A DNA stretch of 64,000 bases from Segetibacter sp. (GCF_025963695.1 NZ_JAOQAH010000031.1:1-64000); one strand, 5' to 3'. Numbered from the stretch's first letter, positions 9,435 through 19,464 are shown. The notes: generated by a model not told the origin, from the sequence alone. Translations and numbers: made by a program.

Positions 9435-10583
9435 TTACCATTCCGCTACACTACCGTCTTCATGTCTCCACAAGGGATTACGCCAATTATGTCCGATAGC
9501 TGCCATTTTTCTTACGTACGCTTCGTCGATCTCGATACCCAGACCGGGCGCTTCAGGAATTTTTACATAACCGTTTTCATAGTCGAAAACAGTTTTGTCG
9601 GTAAGGTAGTCGAGCAAATCGTTGCCCTTGTTATAGTGTATACCAAGGCTTTGCTCCTGTATAAACGCGTTGTGGCAAGTAGCATCTACCTGCAAGCAGG
9701 CCGCCAGGGCAATAGGGCCAAGCGGGCAATGGGGAGCAGCAGCCACATCAAAAGCTTCGGCCATCGAAATTATTTTTTTACATTCAGTAATTCCACCTGC
9801 ATGAGAGACGTCAGGCTGAATAATATCAACATATCCGTCTTTTAATAAGTTTTTAAATTGCCACCTCGAAAACATGCGTTCGCCGGTAGCAATTGGAATA
9901 GCCGTGTGCCGCGCGATTTCGCGCAGGGCTTCATTATTCTCGGGCAAAACCGGCTCTTCAATAAACATTGGGTGATAAGGCTCAAGCTCCTTAGCTAATA
10001 TTTTAGCCATTGGCTTGTGCACCCGGCCGTGAAAGTCGATACCAATACCAACGGAAGGGCCTACCGCCCGGCGTACAGCATCGATGCGGGCAATGGCATG
10101 GGTTATCTTTTCGTACGAGTCTATGTATTGCAGTTCTTCTGTTGCATTCATCTTAAGGGCAGTAATGCCCTGGGCAATAAGTGCTTTCGCGGCTTGCCCA
10201 ACCTCCGACGGTCGGTCACCACCAATCCACGAATAAATTTTCATGGCAGTGTGGGCTTTGCCGCCCATCAGTTGGTGTATAGGTGCATTGTAAAATTTTC
10301 CTTTTATATCCCAAAGAGCCTGGTCGATACCAGAGATAGCACTCATGAGTATGGGTCCGCCGCGATAGAAACCCGCACGATACATGACGTTCCAATGATC
10401 TTCAATGTTCATGGGGTCTTTGCCGATGAGATTCTCCATCATTTCATCCACCGCTACTTTTACCGTGGCAGCTCTACCTTCAATAACCGGCTCGCCCCAA
10501 CCAACAATGCCTTCATCAGTTACAACTTTTAAGAACAACCAACGGGGAGGCACCTGGAACAATTCGTAGCTGGTAATCTTCAT
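9435..10583 (-). CDS. dgoD: D-galactonate dehydratase
   Basis: Converts D-galactonate to 2-dehydro-3-deoxy-D-galactonate in the cytoplasm. At 382 residues it has the length of E. coli DgoD and matches it along its whole sequence. Shared blocks include [99 protein letters not shown] and the C-terminal [14 protein letters not shown]. Metal ligands (Asp, Glu, Glu) and the acid/base histidines are all present. Unlike its two neighbours it has no leader peptide. It follows the ThuA gene and precedes the ACS transporter gene. The downstream pathway enzymes DgoK and DgoA are not in this window. Confidence 0.94.
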   Translation of the reverse strand: MKITSYELFQVPPRWLFLKVVTDEGIVGWGEPVIEGRAATVKVAVDEMMENLIGKDPMNIEDHWNVMYRAGFYRGGPILMSAISGIDQALWDIKGKFYNAPIHQLMGGKAHTAMKIYSWIGGDRPSEVGQAAKALIAQGITALKMNATEELQYIDSYEKITHAIARIDAVRRAVGPSVGIGIDFHGRVHKPMAKILAKELEPYHPMFIEEPVLPENNEALREIARHTAIPIATGERMFSRWQFKNLLKDGYVDIIQPDVSHAGGITECKKIISMAEAFDVAAAPHCPLGPIALAACLQVDATCHNAFIQEQSLGIHYNKGNDLLDYLTDKTVFDYENGYVKIPEAPGLGIEIDEAYVRKMAAIGHNWRNPLWRHEDGSVAEW

Positions 10584-10651
10584 GAGCTGAAAGCTTAATG
10601 GTTAAAGCTGTAAATTAAAAAGTAAGAATCTTATTTGCAGATGTTTTTTTA

Positions 10652-11491
10652 CTAGTACCGCAAAGGGGTGTCTCTTGTGTCTGCGTAAGCTTTAGTAAAA
10701 TCTCGTGCTTTAACCTTACTGGCTACATATTGGATGCCCTGGAAAACATGCTTTACGAATACGGGGTCAGAATAGTCTTTCTTATCATGCCCGTATACGG
10801 TGCACCAGCTATGTCCGCCATCATAGTCATAATACCAGACTGAGGGGTAAAACTGGGCATAGGCGCCTGCATTTTTTATAATTAAATTCTTTTGTGTTGA
10901 ATCGCTTGTGTTTAATGTAGTGATATCATGAACTGCCAACACGCGTGGGCCGGGATACAATTCTTTTGCGAAATAACATTCGTCTGCTTTTTCCCATACT
11001 GCAGGTAATCCTACCATAGATGGATGTGAAGGATCAATAATTCTGACTTTAAATTTTTGGAAGTTAGCGTGCCATGAGAATGTGCCGCCCATCATCATCT
11101 TAAACCATTTCCAGTTACGTTCGGTACCGGTAACAGAATGAAGGCCAACAAAACCGCCGCCTGCTTCTATGTAACGCCTAAATGCCAGGCGTTGCGCATC
11201 TGTATCAAAAACATCATTATTGGTGCTGGGGAAAAGAAGCAAGGTGTACTGCTTCAGATTAGCTTCCGTCATCACTGAAGCACTGCTCGAAGTATCTACC
11301 TTAAAATTATATTGTGTACCTAGAGTTTGTACGCACTTTACTGCACTGGCAATATTATCATGCACGTATCCTTTACCGTTTTTTGTATAAACCAACACCC
11401 GCACATTTTTCCAGTTAACCTGATTTTGTGCCTGGGCTAACGAACAAAAGACAACAAGAAAAATGAATATAGACAGAATGACTCTTTTCAT
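10652..11491 (-). CDS. Secreted ThuA-domain protein
   Basis: ThuA is a class I glutamine-amidotransferase-like fold found in sugar-utilisation clusters; its reaction is still poorly defined. The 279-residue protein has a cleavable signal peptide (about 1-21, ending AQA). The core contains VRVLVYTKNGKGYVHDNI, LLFPSTNND, GGGFVGLHSVTG, WKWFKMMMGGTF and DYDGGHSWCTVYGHDKKDYS, all characteristic of the family. It is one of several exported proteins in this block and lies 68 bp upstream of dgoD on the same strand. An intrinsic terminator separates it from the preceding Gfo/Idh gene, so it may have its own promoter. Confidence 0.88.
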   Translation of the reverse strand: MKRVILSIFIFLVVFCSLAQAQNQVNWKNVRVLVYTKNGKGYVHDNIASAVKCVQTLGTQYNFKVDTSSSASVMTEANLKQYTLLLFPSTNNDVFDTDAQRLAFRRYIEAGGGFVGLHSVTGTERNWKWFKMMMGGTFSWHANFQKFKVRIIDPSHPSMVGLPAVWEKADECYFAKELYPGPRVLAVHDITTLNTSDSTQKNLIIKNAGAYAQFYPSVWYYDYDGGHSWCTVYGHDKKDYSDPVFVKHVFQGIQYVASKVKARDFTKAYADTRDTPLRY

Positions 11492-11540
11492 AAGCTTTGA
11501 TATATGTATCCTAAAATTTGCAAGGATTAAAAATGGGTGG

Positions 11541-11580
11541 AAAAAAACCCGAAAGCAGTTTGCGATGAAAAGACTTTCGG
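11541..11580 (-). terminator. Intrinsic terminator after the Gfo/Idh gene
   Basis: On the minus strand CCGAAAG (11574-11580 complement) pairs with CTTTCGG (11549-11555 complement) and is followed by GTTTTTTT. It stands 38 bases beyond the stop of the Gfo/Idh gene at 11618. The loop is rather long (18 nt). Confidence 0.55.
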
Positions 11581-11617
11581 CTTCAATTTAATTAAGAACG
11601 ACTCTGTGTCTACTTTT

Positions 11618-13042
11618 TTATGCTTTCTTATTTACAACATAATTGGTTCCGTAAGGAAAGCGTTGTGGTCTTGACAATAATTTGTTTGCTTCGACATTAT
11701 CTTTAAAAACTTCCTTCTTCGGATCCCAATACAACTTGCCCTCAGTTTTCATTGCTGCGTGTACTAAAAGACACGCACTACATGAACGATGGGCTACTTC
11801 GGCCGGGCTAATGTTTGGTTTTTTAGTTTGAATTGAATCCAACCAGTTGCCATGTTGTTCGTGGCTTGAATACAGATGCGTTTCATTTGGTCCGATAACT
11901 GAAGTAAGTAAAGCAGGGTTACTTGCATTAAAAGCTTTTTCAACTTTACCAGATGTGGGATCTGAAGCAGTAACACCTACATTACCGCGGGTAACAAAGA
12001 TCCATCCGTCACTGCCTTCGAATTTAATACCGTTTGGATTTTTGCTGCTCAAAAACATATTTACGCCGTTCGCGTATTTCATTTTTGCTTCATAGTCTCC
12101 ATGAACATTCCACAGCCCTTTTGTCGGAAAATCAGCAGTAGCTTCAATTTCGATCGGACCAGTTAATTCCGTATTCATTCCCCAATGGGCAATATCAATA
12201 TGATGAACTCCCCAACCAGTAATCATTCCTGCTCCGAACTGCTCGCAACGCAACCACCCACCGCGTGAATTAGGATCGGATAGTGAATGAACCCTATCAA
12301 CAGTGTAATAGATATAGGGAGTGGAACCCAGCCACATATCGTAATTGAAATTTGCAGGAACAGGCATTTCAGCAGTGTTTCCTCCAGATGGATCAGAAGG
12401 AAGGCCAACATGTACTGAATGTAGTTTTCCAATTCTTCCATTTCTGACAAGCTCACAAGCTCTCTTAAACTGTGGCCATGGATCTAACGAACGTTGCTGA
12501 CTTCCCAATTGAAAAACCACTCCGGACTTTCTTACAATGTCACTCATCTGGCGGCCTTCTTCAATAGTTAGAGATGTAGGCTTTTGACAGTAAATGTGCT
12601 TCCCAGCCAATGCTGCTTCAATGGCAGGTTGGGCATGCCAATGATCGGGTGTGCTTATAATAACCGCATCAATGTCTTTATTTGCAAGCAACGCTTTATA
12701 ATCATCATAGATCTTTACATCCATGTAGTTTGCTTTGCCTGTTTTTTTTGCATACCACCCTTCTATCATTTGTTTGCCACTTTCCAAACGCGTTCTGTCA
12801 ACATCAGCAACAGCCATAATATTTGCAGTGTCATATTTAAAGGTTTCAACCAGGTCGTGTGTGCGGGCAATACGACCAATACCAATCTGGCCAATATTGA
12901 TTTTATTGCTGGGGGCGTTTTTACCAAACACTGATGCCGGAACAATTGTAGGAAAACCTGCCAATGCCACTGTGCCTGCAGTTGCTTTTATTGTGTTCTT
13001 TAAAAAACTGCGTCTGCTGTTAGCGTTATTAATGTCTGTCAT
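11618..13042 (-). CDS. Exported Gfo/Idh/MocA-family oxidoreductase
   Basis: NAD(P)-dependent sugar oxidoreductase of the glucose-fructose oxidoreductase/inositol dehydrogenase family. The 474-residue protein begins with a twin-arginine-like leader (SRRSFLKNT, arginines at 10-11) ending in an alanine-rich stretch. The Rossmann motif INIGQIGIGRIART follows at about residue 48. The family's EKP motif appears as YCQKPTSLT, and GWGVHHIDIAHWG supplies the usual catalytic-region histidines. Tat-type export fits a protein that binds its nucleotide before secretion. It lies 97 bp after SusD gene 2, separated from it by a strong hairpin terminator. The sugar oxidised is unknown. Confidence 0.9.
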   Translation of the reverse strand: MTDINNANSRRSFLKNTIKATAGTVALAGFPTIVPASVFGKNAPSNKINIGQIGIGRIARTHDLVETFKYDTANIMAVADVDRTRLESGKQMIEGWYAKKTGKANYMDVKIYDDYKALLANKDIDAVIISTPDHWHAQPAIEAALAGKHIYCQKPTSLTIEEGRQMSDIVRKSGVVFQLGSQQRSLDPWPQFKRACELVRNGRIGKLHSVHVGLPSDPSGGNTAEMPVPANFNYDMWLGSTPYIYYTVDRVHSLSDPNSRGGWLRCEQFGAGMITGWGVHHIDIAHWGMNTELTGPIEIEATADFPTKGLWNVHGDYEAKMKYANGVNMFLSSKNPNGIKFEGSDGWIFVTRGNVGVTASDPTSGKVEKAFNASNPALLTSVIGPNETHLYSSHEQHGNWLDSIQTKKPNISPAEVAHRSCSACLLVHAAMKTEGKLYWDPKKEVFKDNVEANKLLSRPQRFPYGTNYVVNKKA

Positions 13043-13070
13043 TTTTTTAATTTAAGTATTCTGTTTAGTT

Positions 13071-13099
13071 AAAAATGCGAGTTCTTAGCTCGCATTTTT
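13071..13099 (-). terminator. Intrinsic terminator after SusC/SusD pair 2
   Basis: AAAAATGCGAG and CTCGCATTTTT form a perfect 11-bp stem around a 7-nt loop. The A and T runs belong to the stem, so it can act in either direction. It stands 40 bases beyond the SusD stop at 13139. Confidence 0.8.
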
Positions 13100-13138
13100 A
13101 CTTAATTTTTTTAAGTATAGCCCCGTTCTTAATTGAGA

Positions 13139-15001
13139 CTAATCAGGGATTTTATCAAGTGCCGGAAGATTGTTTTCAAAACCAACGTATCCCTTATTTT
13201 GGTTGATACGTCCGTTACTATTTCCGTTGATAGAACGGGTTGGTATAGGCCACCAAATATGATATGGACTCATCGTGTATTTATCATTGTGGTTAGTAAC
13301 AAGGCCGAGTTTATAGAAATTATTCTTAGCCATAACCCTGTCGTATAAATAATTGCTTTCAGAGATATTAGCTAAAGAATATACTTTTCCATTCTCGGCT
13401 GCCTTACCAGTCTTCGCAAAAAGTAAAGATATTCTCGTCATTTCTGTTTTGCGGTTTTCTTCAAAGAACAATTCGCGAGCTCTTTCGTCTAAGATAGCAC
13501 CCATATTTACATTAGCTGCAGTTATTGGTGCACAACCTGCCCTGGTTCTAACGGCATTTATGTCTGCAGCAGCTAGTCCTAGGTCGCCTTTCCAGAAATA
13601 AGCTTCGGCTCTTAGCAAATAGGTTTCGGCGAGACGGAACATGTACCAATCACTATGACCACCGGTCTTTGGAGAATTTTCAACGTCATCAACGAATATT
13701 TTGTAATGAGGCCATCCGTACCAGCTCCTGATAGTATCAGTGGTAAGCAACCCGCCAGCAGGATTTCTTAGCTGCAGGTTCTTAAGATAATTGGTATCTT
13801 TTAAGGTCTTCAAACCGGGTTCGTTGTAAAGAAGATCCTCCATATTCATCCAGTTGCCTTTAGCATGCCTCAAGTCGTTGGGATCATTCCAAATTTCGTA
13901 TTGAGCATAATTACTGGGACGTGTTCTTCCTATACCCCTTCCTACATAATTTGACTGGATGAACTCAGCTGTCAAGTTATCATAGGTTCCTTTTTTACCG
14001 GTCGGTGTATTTATAGTTGTACCCCAGAATGGAACTGCCTGGCGCATTATAGTCATACCAGTACCAAATTGTCCGTCTCCAAATCTGTCAATGATCGTAT
14101 ACAATCCTTCCCTATTTGCAGCAATGGATTTATTTTCAGGCCGGTGAAGATCCCAAATTACATTATGAGGCAAAGAAACAGGTGTTGGCGAGCCGGGTAC
14201 AAATTGAAGTGGCCCAGGCGCACTACCGAAATTACCTTTCATTAAACTATAAGGCCCGTTGATGGCGACATTAGCTGCAGTAATAGCACCGTCAAAATCT
14301 CCCAGAGCCAGGTTTACTTTTGTAAGTAGATGTGCTACCGCCCCTTTGGTTACTTCACCCTTGTTCACATTATCCGAAGTCCATAAAAGAGCAGAATCAA
14401 GATCCAATTTAATTTTTTGAAGGATAACTTCCCGTTTGGTAGAATAAAAGTCAAGTCTTGGAGCAGTAATTTCTTTCATGATAGCTGGCACATCTCCAAA
14501 CTGGTGTGTTAGTTTATAATACCGAAGTGCTCTATGAAAGTAGGCCGCACCTAAAATAGCATTACGTTCAGCAGGAGACGCGTACGTGGCATCATTAATT
14601 CTTGAGATAACGGTGTTTGCGTATTTGATTCCGCTATATCCTTCTCTCCAATAAACATAAATCTTATTATGGTCATCATCATCGAACTGAACACCGTCGG
14701 GGGTAATCTGCAGGTTTAGATCTTGTGCAGGTCCTGATTTATCTGTGATGCCTTCAACAGCAATCTCTGTAAAAAGCATTTCAGTAAGGATTGCCGGATT
14801 TCCACCATAGTACTCAAACCTCAGGTTCCTGGCACAGGCAGCTAAGGCAGCACGCATCGCTGTAGCATCAACATAAGTAGCAGAAGGTTCATAAAACGAA
14901 AGCGGCTCTGGTTCAAGGTACTCTTTCTTACAACTGGTAGCGAAAGCTATCATAATTGTAAGAACCCCGATGATCTTTATATATTTCAAATTTGTTCTCA
15001 T
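13139..15001 (-). CDS. SusD/RagB-family nutrient-binding lipoprotein (pair 2)
   Basis: Outer-membrane lipoprotein partner of the SusC protein encoded just upstream. I start it at the ATG at 15001, giving 620 residues. The open frame continues 50 codons further, but that part overlaps the SusC 3' end and lacks a signal sequence. From this start the leader MRTNLKYIKI... ends in AFATSC with the lipid-anchored Cys at residue 24. Typical SusD features follow: YFHRALRYYKLTHQFGDVP, AHLLTKVNLALGDFDGAI, and near the C-terminus LAETYLLRAEAYFWKGD and DERARELFFEENRK. It is the classical SusD type, longer than the SusD_2-type protein encoded at 73-1611. Confidence 0.93.
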   Translation of the reverse strand: MRTNLKYIKIIGVLTIMIAFATSCKKEYLEPEPLSFYEPSATYVDATAMRAALAACARNLRFEYYGGNPAILTEMLFTEIAVEGITDKSGPAQDLNLQITPDGVQFDDDDHNKIYVYWREGYSGIKYANTVISRINDATYASPAERNAILGAAYFHRALRYYKLTHQFGDVPAIMKEITAPRLDFYSTKREVILQKIKLDLDSALLWTSDNVNKGEVTKGAVAHLLTKVNLALGDFDGAITAANVAINGPYSLMKGNFGSAPGPLQFVPGSPTPVSLPHNVIWDLHRPENKSIAANREGLYTIIDRFGDGQFGTGMTIMRQAVPFWGTTINTPTGKKGTYDNLTAEFIQSNYVGRGIGRTRPSNYAQYEIWNDPNDLRHAKGNWMNMEDLLYNEPGLKTLKDTNYLKNLQLRNPAGGLLTTDTIRSWYGWPHYKIFVDDVENSPKTGGHSDWYMFRLAETYLLRAEAYFWKGDLGLAAADINAVRTRAGCAPITAANVNMGAILDERARELFFEENRKTEMTRISLLFAKTGKAAENGKVYSLANISESNYLYDRVMAKNNFYKLGLVTNHNDKYTMSPYHIWWPIPTRSINGNSNGRINQNKGYVGFENNLPALDKIPD

Positions 15002-15026
15002 TTTTAATCTTATTATGTAGGTGTAA

Positions 15027-18000
15027 TTATAGGGTAAGGTTAACGCCGAATGTGTAATACCTCGGAGGTGGTACAACGGTACGATCGTTCGGTAGGTTAT
15101 TTCTATATTCTGCATCCCAAAAAGTCCATTCTGGCTGATATACCGCAGCATTATTCACATTCATGTAAATCTTTAAAGCCTGAATTTTAGCTCTTGTTAA
15201 AAAGCGTGGAGATACTGTATATCCCAAGGCTATAGTGCTAAGCCTGATGAAAGAAGTTTTTCTGTAAACACTAAAACCGGCGCTTCCGTTACTAGAGAAA
15301 AGACGGGCATAATCATTAATAGGATTTTCTGGTGTCCAGTAAGGTACCTGGTAAGAATTCTGCCTGTCTATAAAACCACCATTATTTTTTGCCTGGTTGA
15401 ATTCTTCCTTCTGTCCCCAGCTCGAATACATCATGAATGAAAAATCGAAATTCTTGTAATTAAAGTCGTTTCTAAAAGTCCACATATACCTTGGATTTCT
15501 ATACCCTACAAATTGCCTGTCCGCATCCGAATACTTACTATCTCCGTTAACATCTTCTACTTTAAAGTCACCCGGCTTCACACCGAATTTTGCAGCCGCT
15601 GCTGCTTCATCTTGTTGCCAAACTCCAAGTACTTTCAAATCCCATAACTCATCTATATCATGTCCAATAAACCATCTGTTTACCACGTCATCTTTTTCTG
15701 ACTGGCCTATTACTTTTCCGCTTGCATCGTAATCAGGTGTAGGCCCATATAGGTGAACTATCTTATTACGATTTAAAGTAAAGTTCACTGTAGATCTCCA
15801 TGAAAAACTTGGACTTTTTATGTTTAAAGTATTGATGCTAAGTTCTATTCCCCTGTTTTGAACTTCTCCAAGATTATCCAACACATTAGCAAAACCAGTC
15901 ACATCTGGCAATGCCCTGTTTATTAAAAGGTCTTTTGTTGATTTACGATATACATCTATAGATCCACCTATTCTGTCTTTTAATATAGAATAGTCAAGAC
16001 CTAGATTATACGATTCTGTTCTTTCCCATTTAAGACCAGGATTTTGCAAACGACTTACATATAGTTGAGAAACCAAAAGGACTGCTCCGCTTGGAAGTAT
16101 GTATTGGTATTTCCCTGTAGTAAGATTTGCCAGTGCATCGTATCGGCCAATATCCCTGTTGCCATTTATACCCCATGAAGCACGAAGCTTGGCATAATTT
16201 AACCAACTAATGCTTGAAGCAAATTTCTCTTTTGAGAACACCCAACCCAGTGCAATTGAAGGAAAGGTGGCACGTGGATTTTGCAATCCGAATGCAGAAT
16301 AGCCATCCCGGCGAATAGAAGTGGTAAGCAAATACTTATCCTGGAATGAGTAATTTAAACGACCCATTAAAGCATCGCCTGTACTTCTTGTATCTTCACT
16401 AAATAGACCAGGTTTAATTCCAGCAGCTATGTTATGATAACTTAGATTGTCATTAGGATCAAATCCTTCATTTGTATAGGACTCATCCCAGCGCTGATAC
16501 TTTTCTGCGTTCACGAGAAAAGTTGCATCTAACTTGTGCTCACCAAATGATTTGTTCCACATCAACAAGTTATCCATTTGCCAGTTGAAGGTGGTACGAT
16601 TTTGTCTTGACGCAACACCTTTTCTTACTGAAACGCGGAAATCTTTTGCTGAGGTACCATTGAAGTTTCTGTAGAATTCAAAGTTTGGGGTGAAGTTAGA
16701 TTGATAAGAAAATCCCCATGGCAAATTACCTTTTGCATAAATGCTTCCGAACAGCGTATTAAACTTTCTAAGACGGTTAGTGTACACATTATCAAGGAAT
16801 GGATTGGTATTATTACCTATATCATCATTAGGGCTGTCTCTTAAAGTAACCCCATCGGCTTTGTAAACTTCACCGTATGGAGAAGCGTTTACCATTTGTC
16901 CCCATGTAACTGGAACCTGGCTCTCGTCACGATCGGCATACTGCAGGTTCATACCCACAGTCATGAATTTTGCAGCTTTAGCTTCCAGGTTAATACGTGT
17001 TCTAAATGTGGTAAACTGGTCACCAACTATATAACCTTCGTTCCTTGTATAGTTAGCAGACATATAGTAAGAAACGTCTTCTTTCTTGCCTGAAACACTT
17101 ACAGTATGGTCGTTCCTAACACCAGTATGGAACATCATATCATACCAGTTGGTTGTTTTACCTATTTTATAATTTTCGCGTTCTACAGGCAACAATTTTA
17201 AACGAGTTAACCAAATATCTACAGCATCACCAAGTTGATTATCGTACGCCTTCCATTGATCAACTGTAATATTTGAGGGTAGATTTCTTGGATCGTCAAA
17301 TTGATAAGGTTTTGCATTGCTGATGTTTGTACTTTTCAAAACATCTGTTCTCCACTTTACAAAGCCCGGCCCATCATATAATGGCTCGTTCATTGCCAAA
17401 GTAGCAAGACCAGTATTAGAGTTGAAAGTGATGGTTGGTTTAGCACCTGATCCTTTTTTGGTGGTAACTAGTATAACCCCGCTTGCGGCTTTTGCGCCGT
17501 ACACCGCAGCCGAACTAGCATCTTTTAATACGTCGACAGTAGCAATGTCATTAGGGTTTATATCAGATAAATCTCCGGGATAAATGACTCCATCAAGAAC
17601 TAACAAAGGCGACGTTCCCGCATTTATTGAAGATCTTCCCCTAACTAATAAACTTCCACCACCTTTGGCATTGGGGCTCGATGTAACGCTAAGTCCCGGT
17701 ACATTACCTCTTAAAAGATCTTGTACACTTTGCGGGTTTTCATTCTCTAATTGCGTTGCTTTTACTTGTGACACCGCTCCTGTAACATCTCGTCTCTGGC
17801 GGGTACCGTATCCTATCACGACAACATCGTTTAAAGCATTTACAGCTTCGGCTAAAGTCACATTTAAAGTAGTCCTACCACTTACTCCAATTTCTTGCGC
17901 AGTAAAACCAGTTGAACTAACCACAAGCGTTCCTCTTTCCGGAACATTTGGAAGTACAAAATGACCGTCCGCATCGGTTGTAGTACCTCTTGTGGTACCT

Positions 18001-18176
18001 TTCACTGTAACACTTACACCTTGCAGAGGGGCTTTTTTGTTGTCTAATACACTACCTGAAACCGTACGGGTAGCCTGGGCTACTAACAGAGACGGTAAGA
18101 GAATTGCAAAAAGAAGGAGACAAAAAATGGGGGGCGGATTTTGTACGTGAAACACACGTAACAAGCATTTTTTCAT
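15027..18176 (-). CDS. SusC/RagA-family TonB-linked outer-membrane transporter (pair 2)
   Basis: TonB-dependent import channel, 1049 residues, co-transcribed with the SusD gene 25 bp downstream. After a signal peptide (to about residue 34) comes the carboxypeptidase-regulatory-like domain (SGSVLDNKKAPLQGVSVTVKG). The TonB/plug region follows (LNDVVVIGYGTRQRRDVTGA), then the SusC hallmark SPLLVLDGVIYPGDLSDINP and the barrel, ending YTFGVNLTL. It starts a minus-strand transcription unit and faces the divergent SDR gene at 18452, so promoters for both should lie in 18177-18451. No anti-sigma-interacting N-terminal STN domain is evident. Confidence 0.95.
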   Translation of the reverse strand: MKKCLLRVFHVQNPPPIFCLLLFAILLPSLLVAQATRTVSGSVLDNKKAPLQGVSVTVKGTTRGTTTDADGHFVLPNVPERGTLVVSSTGFTAQEIGVSGRTTLNVTLAEAVNALNDVVVIGYGTRQRRDVTGAVSQVKATQLENENPQSVQDLLRGNVPGLSVTSSPNAKGGGSLLVRGRSSINAGTSPLLVLDGVIYPGDLSDINPNDIATVDVLKDASSAAVYGAKAASGVILVTTKKGSGAKPTITFNSNTGLATLAMNEPLYDGPGFVKWRTDVLKSTNISNAKPYQFDDPRNLPSNITVDQWKAYDNQLGDAVDIWLTRLKLLPVERENYKIGKTTNWYDMMFHTGVRNDHTVSVSGKKEDVSYYMSANYTRNEGYIVGDQFTTFRTRINLEAKAAKFMTVGMNLQYADRDESQVPVTWGQMVNASPYGEVYKADGVTLRDSPNDDIGNNTNPFLDNVYTNRLRKFNTLFGSIYAKGNLPWGFSYQSNFTPNFEFYRNFNGTSAKDFRVSVRKGVASRQNRTTFNWQMDNLLMWNKSFGEHKLDATFLVNAEKYQRWDESYTNEGFDPNDNLSYHNIAAGIKPGLFSEDTRSTGDALMGRLNYSFQDKYLLTTSIRRDGYSAFGLQNPRATFPSIALGWVFSKEKFASSISWLNYAKLRASWGINGNRDIGRYDALANLTTGKYQYILPSGAVLLVSQLYVSRLQNPGLKWERTESYNLGLDYSILKDRIGGSIDVYRKSTKDLLINRALPDVTGFANVLDNLGEVQNRGIELSINTLNIKSPSFSWRSTVNFTLNRNKIVHLYGPTPDYDASGKVIGQSEKDDVVNRWFIGHDIDELWDLKVLGVWQQDEAAAAAKFGVKPGDFKVEDVNGDSKYSDADRQFVGYRNPRYMWTFRNDFNYKNFDFSFMMYSSWGQKEEFNQAKNNGGFIDRQNSYQVPYWTPENPINDYARLFSSNGSAGFSVYRKTSFIRLSTIALGYTVSPRFLTRAKIQALKIYMNVNNAAVYQPEWTFWDAEYRNNLPNDRTVVPPPRYYTFGVNLTL

Positions 18177-18451
18177 TTGACAAGTTTTGTTTTAAAAAAT
18201 TCCAGAATCGTTATTTCAGCCTTTGTACAGACAGTTACGGTGCACGAAACGCTGTTCAAGAAAATAAATATATAGTAAAAGCGCGCAGAAAAAATTTTAC
18301 ATTAAAATTTTTCAGGCACTACGGGCTGCATTTAAATTTTTGCAACTACATGAAGCGTATTCAAAATGTAGCAGATGGTCAATGCAAAAAGAACTATCAT
18401 ACATTTGACTTTCAACTTTCATCATCATCATCAAGCACAAAAAAATAAAAG

Positions 18452-19279
18452 ATGTCTATTGCACAGCAAAACAAATATTTTAATTTAAAAGAAAAGGTAA
18501 TTGTTGTAACGGGTGCCACAGGCATCCTTGGCGACTCGTTTGTTAATGGATTGGTTGATATGGAAGCAAGGGTGGTTCTGCTCGGTCGCAATGAAGCGGT
18601 AGGTGAAGAACGAATGAATGCACTGAAGGAAAAAGGTGGCGAAGCAATATTTATCAAAACAGATGTTTTGTCGCGGGCCGAATTGGAACATGCAAGAGAC
18701 ATCACGTTAAACACATGGGGTAAAATAGACGGGCTGGTAAACGCAGCAGGGGGCAATGTTCCCGAAGCCGTAGTTGCACCGGGAGCCGACGTATTCGACT
18801 TGGATATGGACGCTTTGAAAAGAGCTTTTGACCTTAATCTTTATGGCACCATTCTGCCAACCTGCATTTTCGGTAAGGCAATGACCCAAACAGGAAGGGG
18901 CAGTATCGTTAATATCTCTTCTATGGCTGCCCAATCTGCTATTACCCGGGTATTGGGGTACTCGATGGCAAAAGCAGGTATCGACAACTATACCCGTTGG
19001 ATGTGTGTTGAACTTGCTCAACGGTATGGAGACTCCATTCGCATCAACGCCATTGCGCCCGGCTTTTTTGTCACCAACCAAAACAGGCATTTGTTAGTAG
19101 AGAAAGAGGGCTACACAAGCCGTGGCGAAGCTGTTATTCGCAATACTCCTTTTAAGAGGTTTGGCAATGCTGATGAACTCATCGGCACCTTAATATGGTT
19201 ATTGAGCGATGCCTCGGTTTTTGTAAGCGGTGAGGTTATTTGCGTAGATGGTGGCTTTCACGTTTTCTCGGGTGTATAG
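18452..19279 (+). CDS. SDR-family oxidoreductase, D-mannonate oxidoreductase (fructuronate reductase)-like
   Basis: Short-chain dehydrogenase predicted to interconvert D-fructuronate and D-mannonate, like the SDR-type enzymes annotated beside ExuT/UxuA genes in Firmicutes and Bacteroidota. The 275-residue protein has the cofactor motif TGATGILG, NAAG near residue 90, catalytic Ser in VNISSMAAQ and the YSMAK Tyr-Lys pair, then APGFFVTNQNRHLL and the terminal GEVICVDGGFHVFSGV. No signal peptide, hence cytoplasmic. Its promoter region is shared with the divergent SusC/SusD pair 2. The oxidoreductase class is certain; the substrate rests on resemblance to YjmF-type proteins and on context. Confidence 0.85.
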   Translation: MSIAQQNKYFNLKEKVIVVTGATGILGDSFVNGLVDMEARVVLLGRNEAVGEERMNALKEKGGEAIFIKTDVLSRAELEHARDITLNTWGKIDGLVNAAGGNVPEAVVAPGADVFDLDMDALKRAFDLNLYGTILPTCIFGKAMTQTGRGSIVNISSMAAQSAITRVLGYSMAKAGIDNYTRWMCVELAQRYGDSIRINAIAPGFFVTNQNRHLLVEKEGYTSRGEAVIRNTPFKRFGNADELIGTLIWLLSDASVFVSGEVICVDGGFHVFSGV

Positions 19280-19288
19280 GTAATATTC

Positions 19289-19347
19289 CTTTTTTGTAAC
19301 CAGGCATTATTGCTACTATGGTGCATTGTTGTGTCACTCACTTGTAC
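19289..19347 (-). repeat. Dispersed A/B-box repeat, well-preserved copy
   Basis: Minus-strand box A reads GTACAAG then TGAGTGACACAACAATG (T/A form). Box B GCCTGGTTACAAAAAAGG ends 9 bases from the SDR stop codon. The element sits in the gap after the SDR gene and points back toward it. Confidence 0.85.
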
Positions 19348-19464
19348 ATTTAATCAATATTGAACGTGAAGGGTTCCTGCTATTAACGGCCTGATATCTT
19401 GTTTATTAAATAACTGCAAACCCCTTTATATTTAAAGTATTTTTCACTGTTTTCAACCTGCTAT

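Noticed and set aside
10017-10532. 171-codon plus-strand frame antisense to dgoD
   Set aside because: The opposite strand encodes a full-length DgoD match; the shadow has no recognisable domain.
15002-15151. N-terminal extension of SusD gene 2
   Set aside because: Overlaps the SusC 3' end and would bury the lipoprotein leader.
17584-17964. 126-codon plus-strand frame inside SusC gene 2
   Set aside because: Proline/threonine-rich shadow of the plug-domain region.
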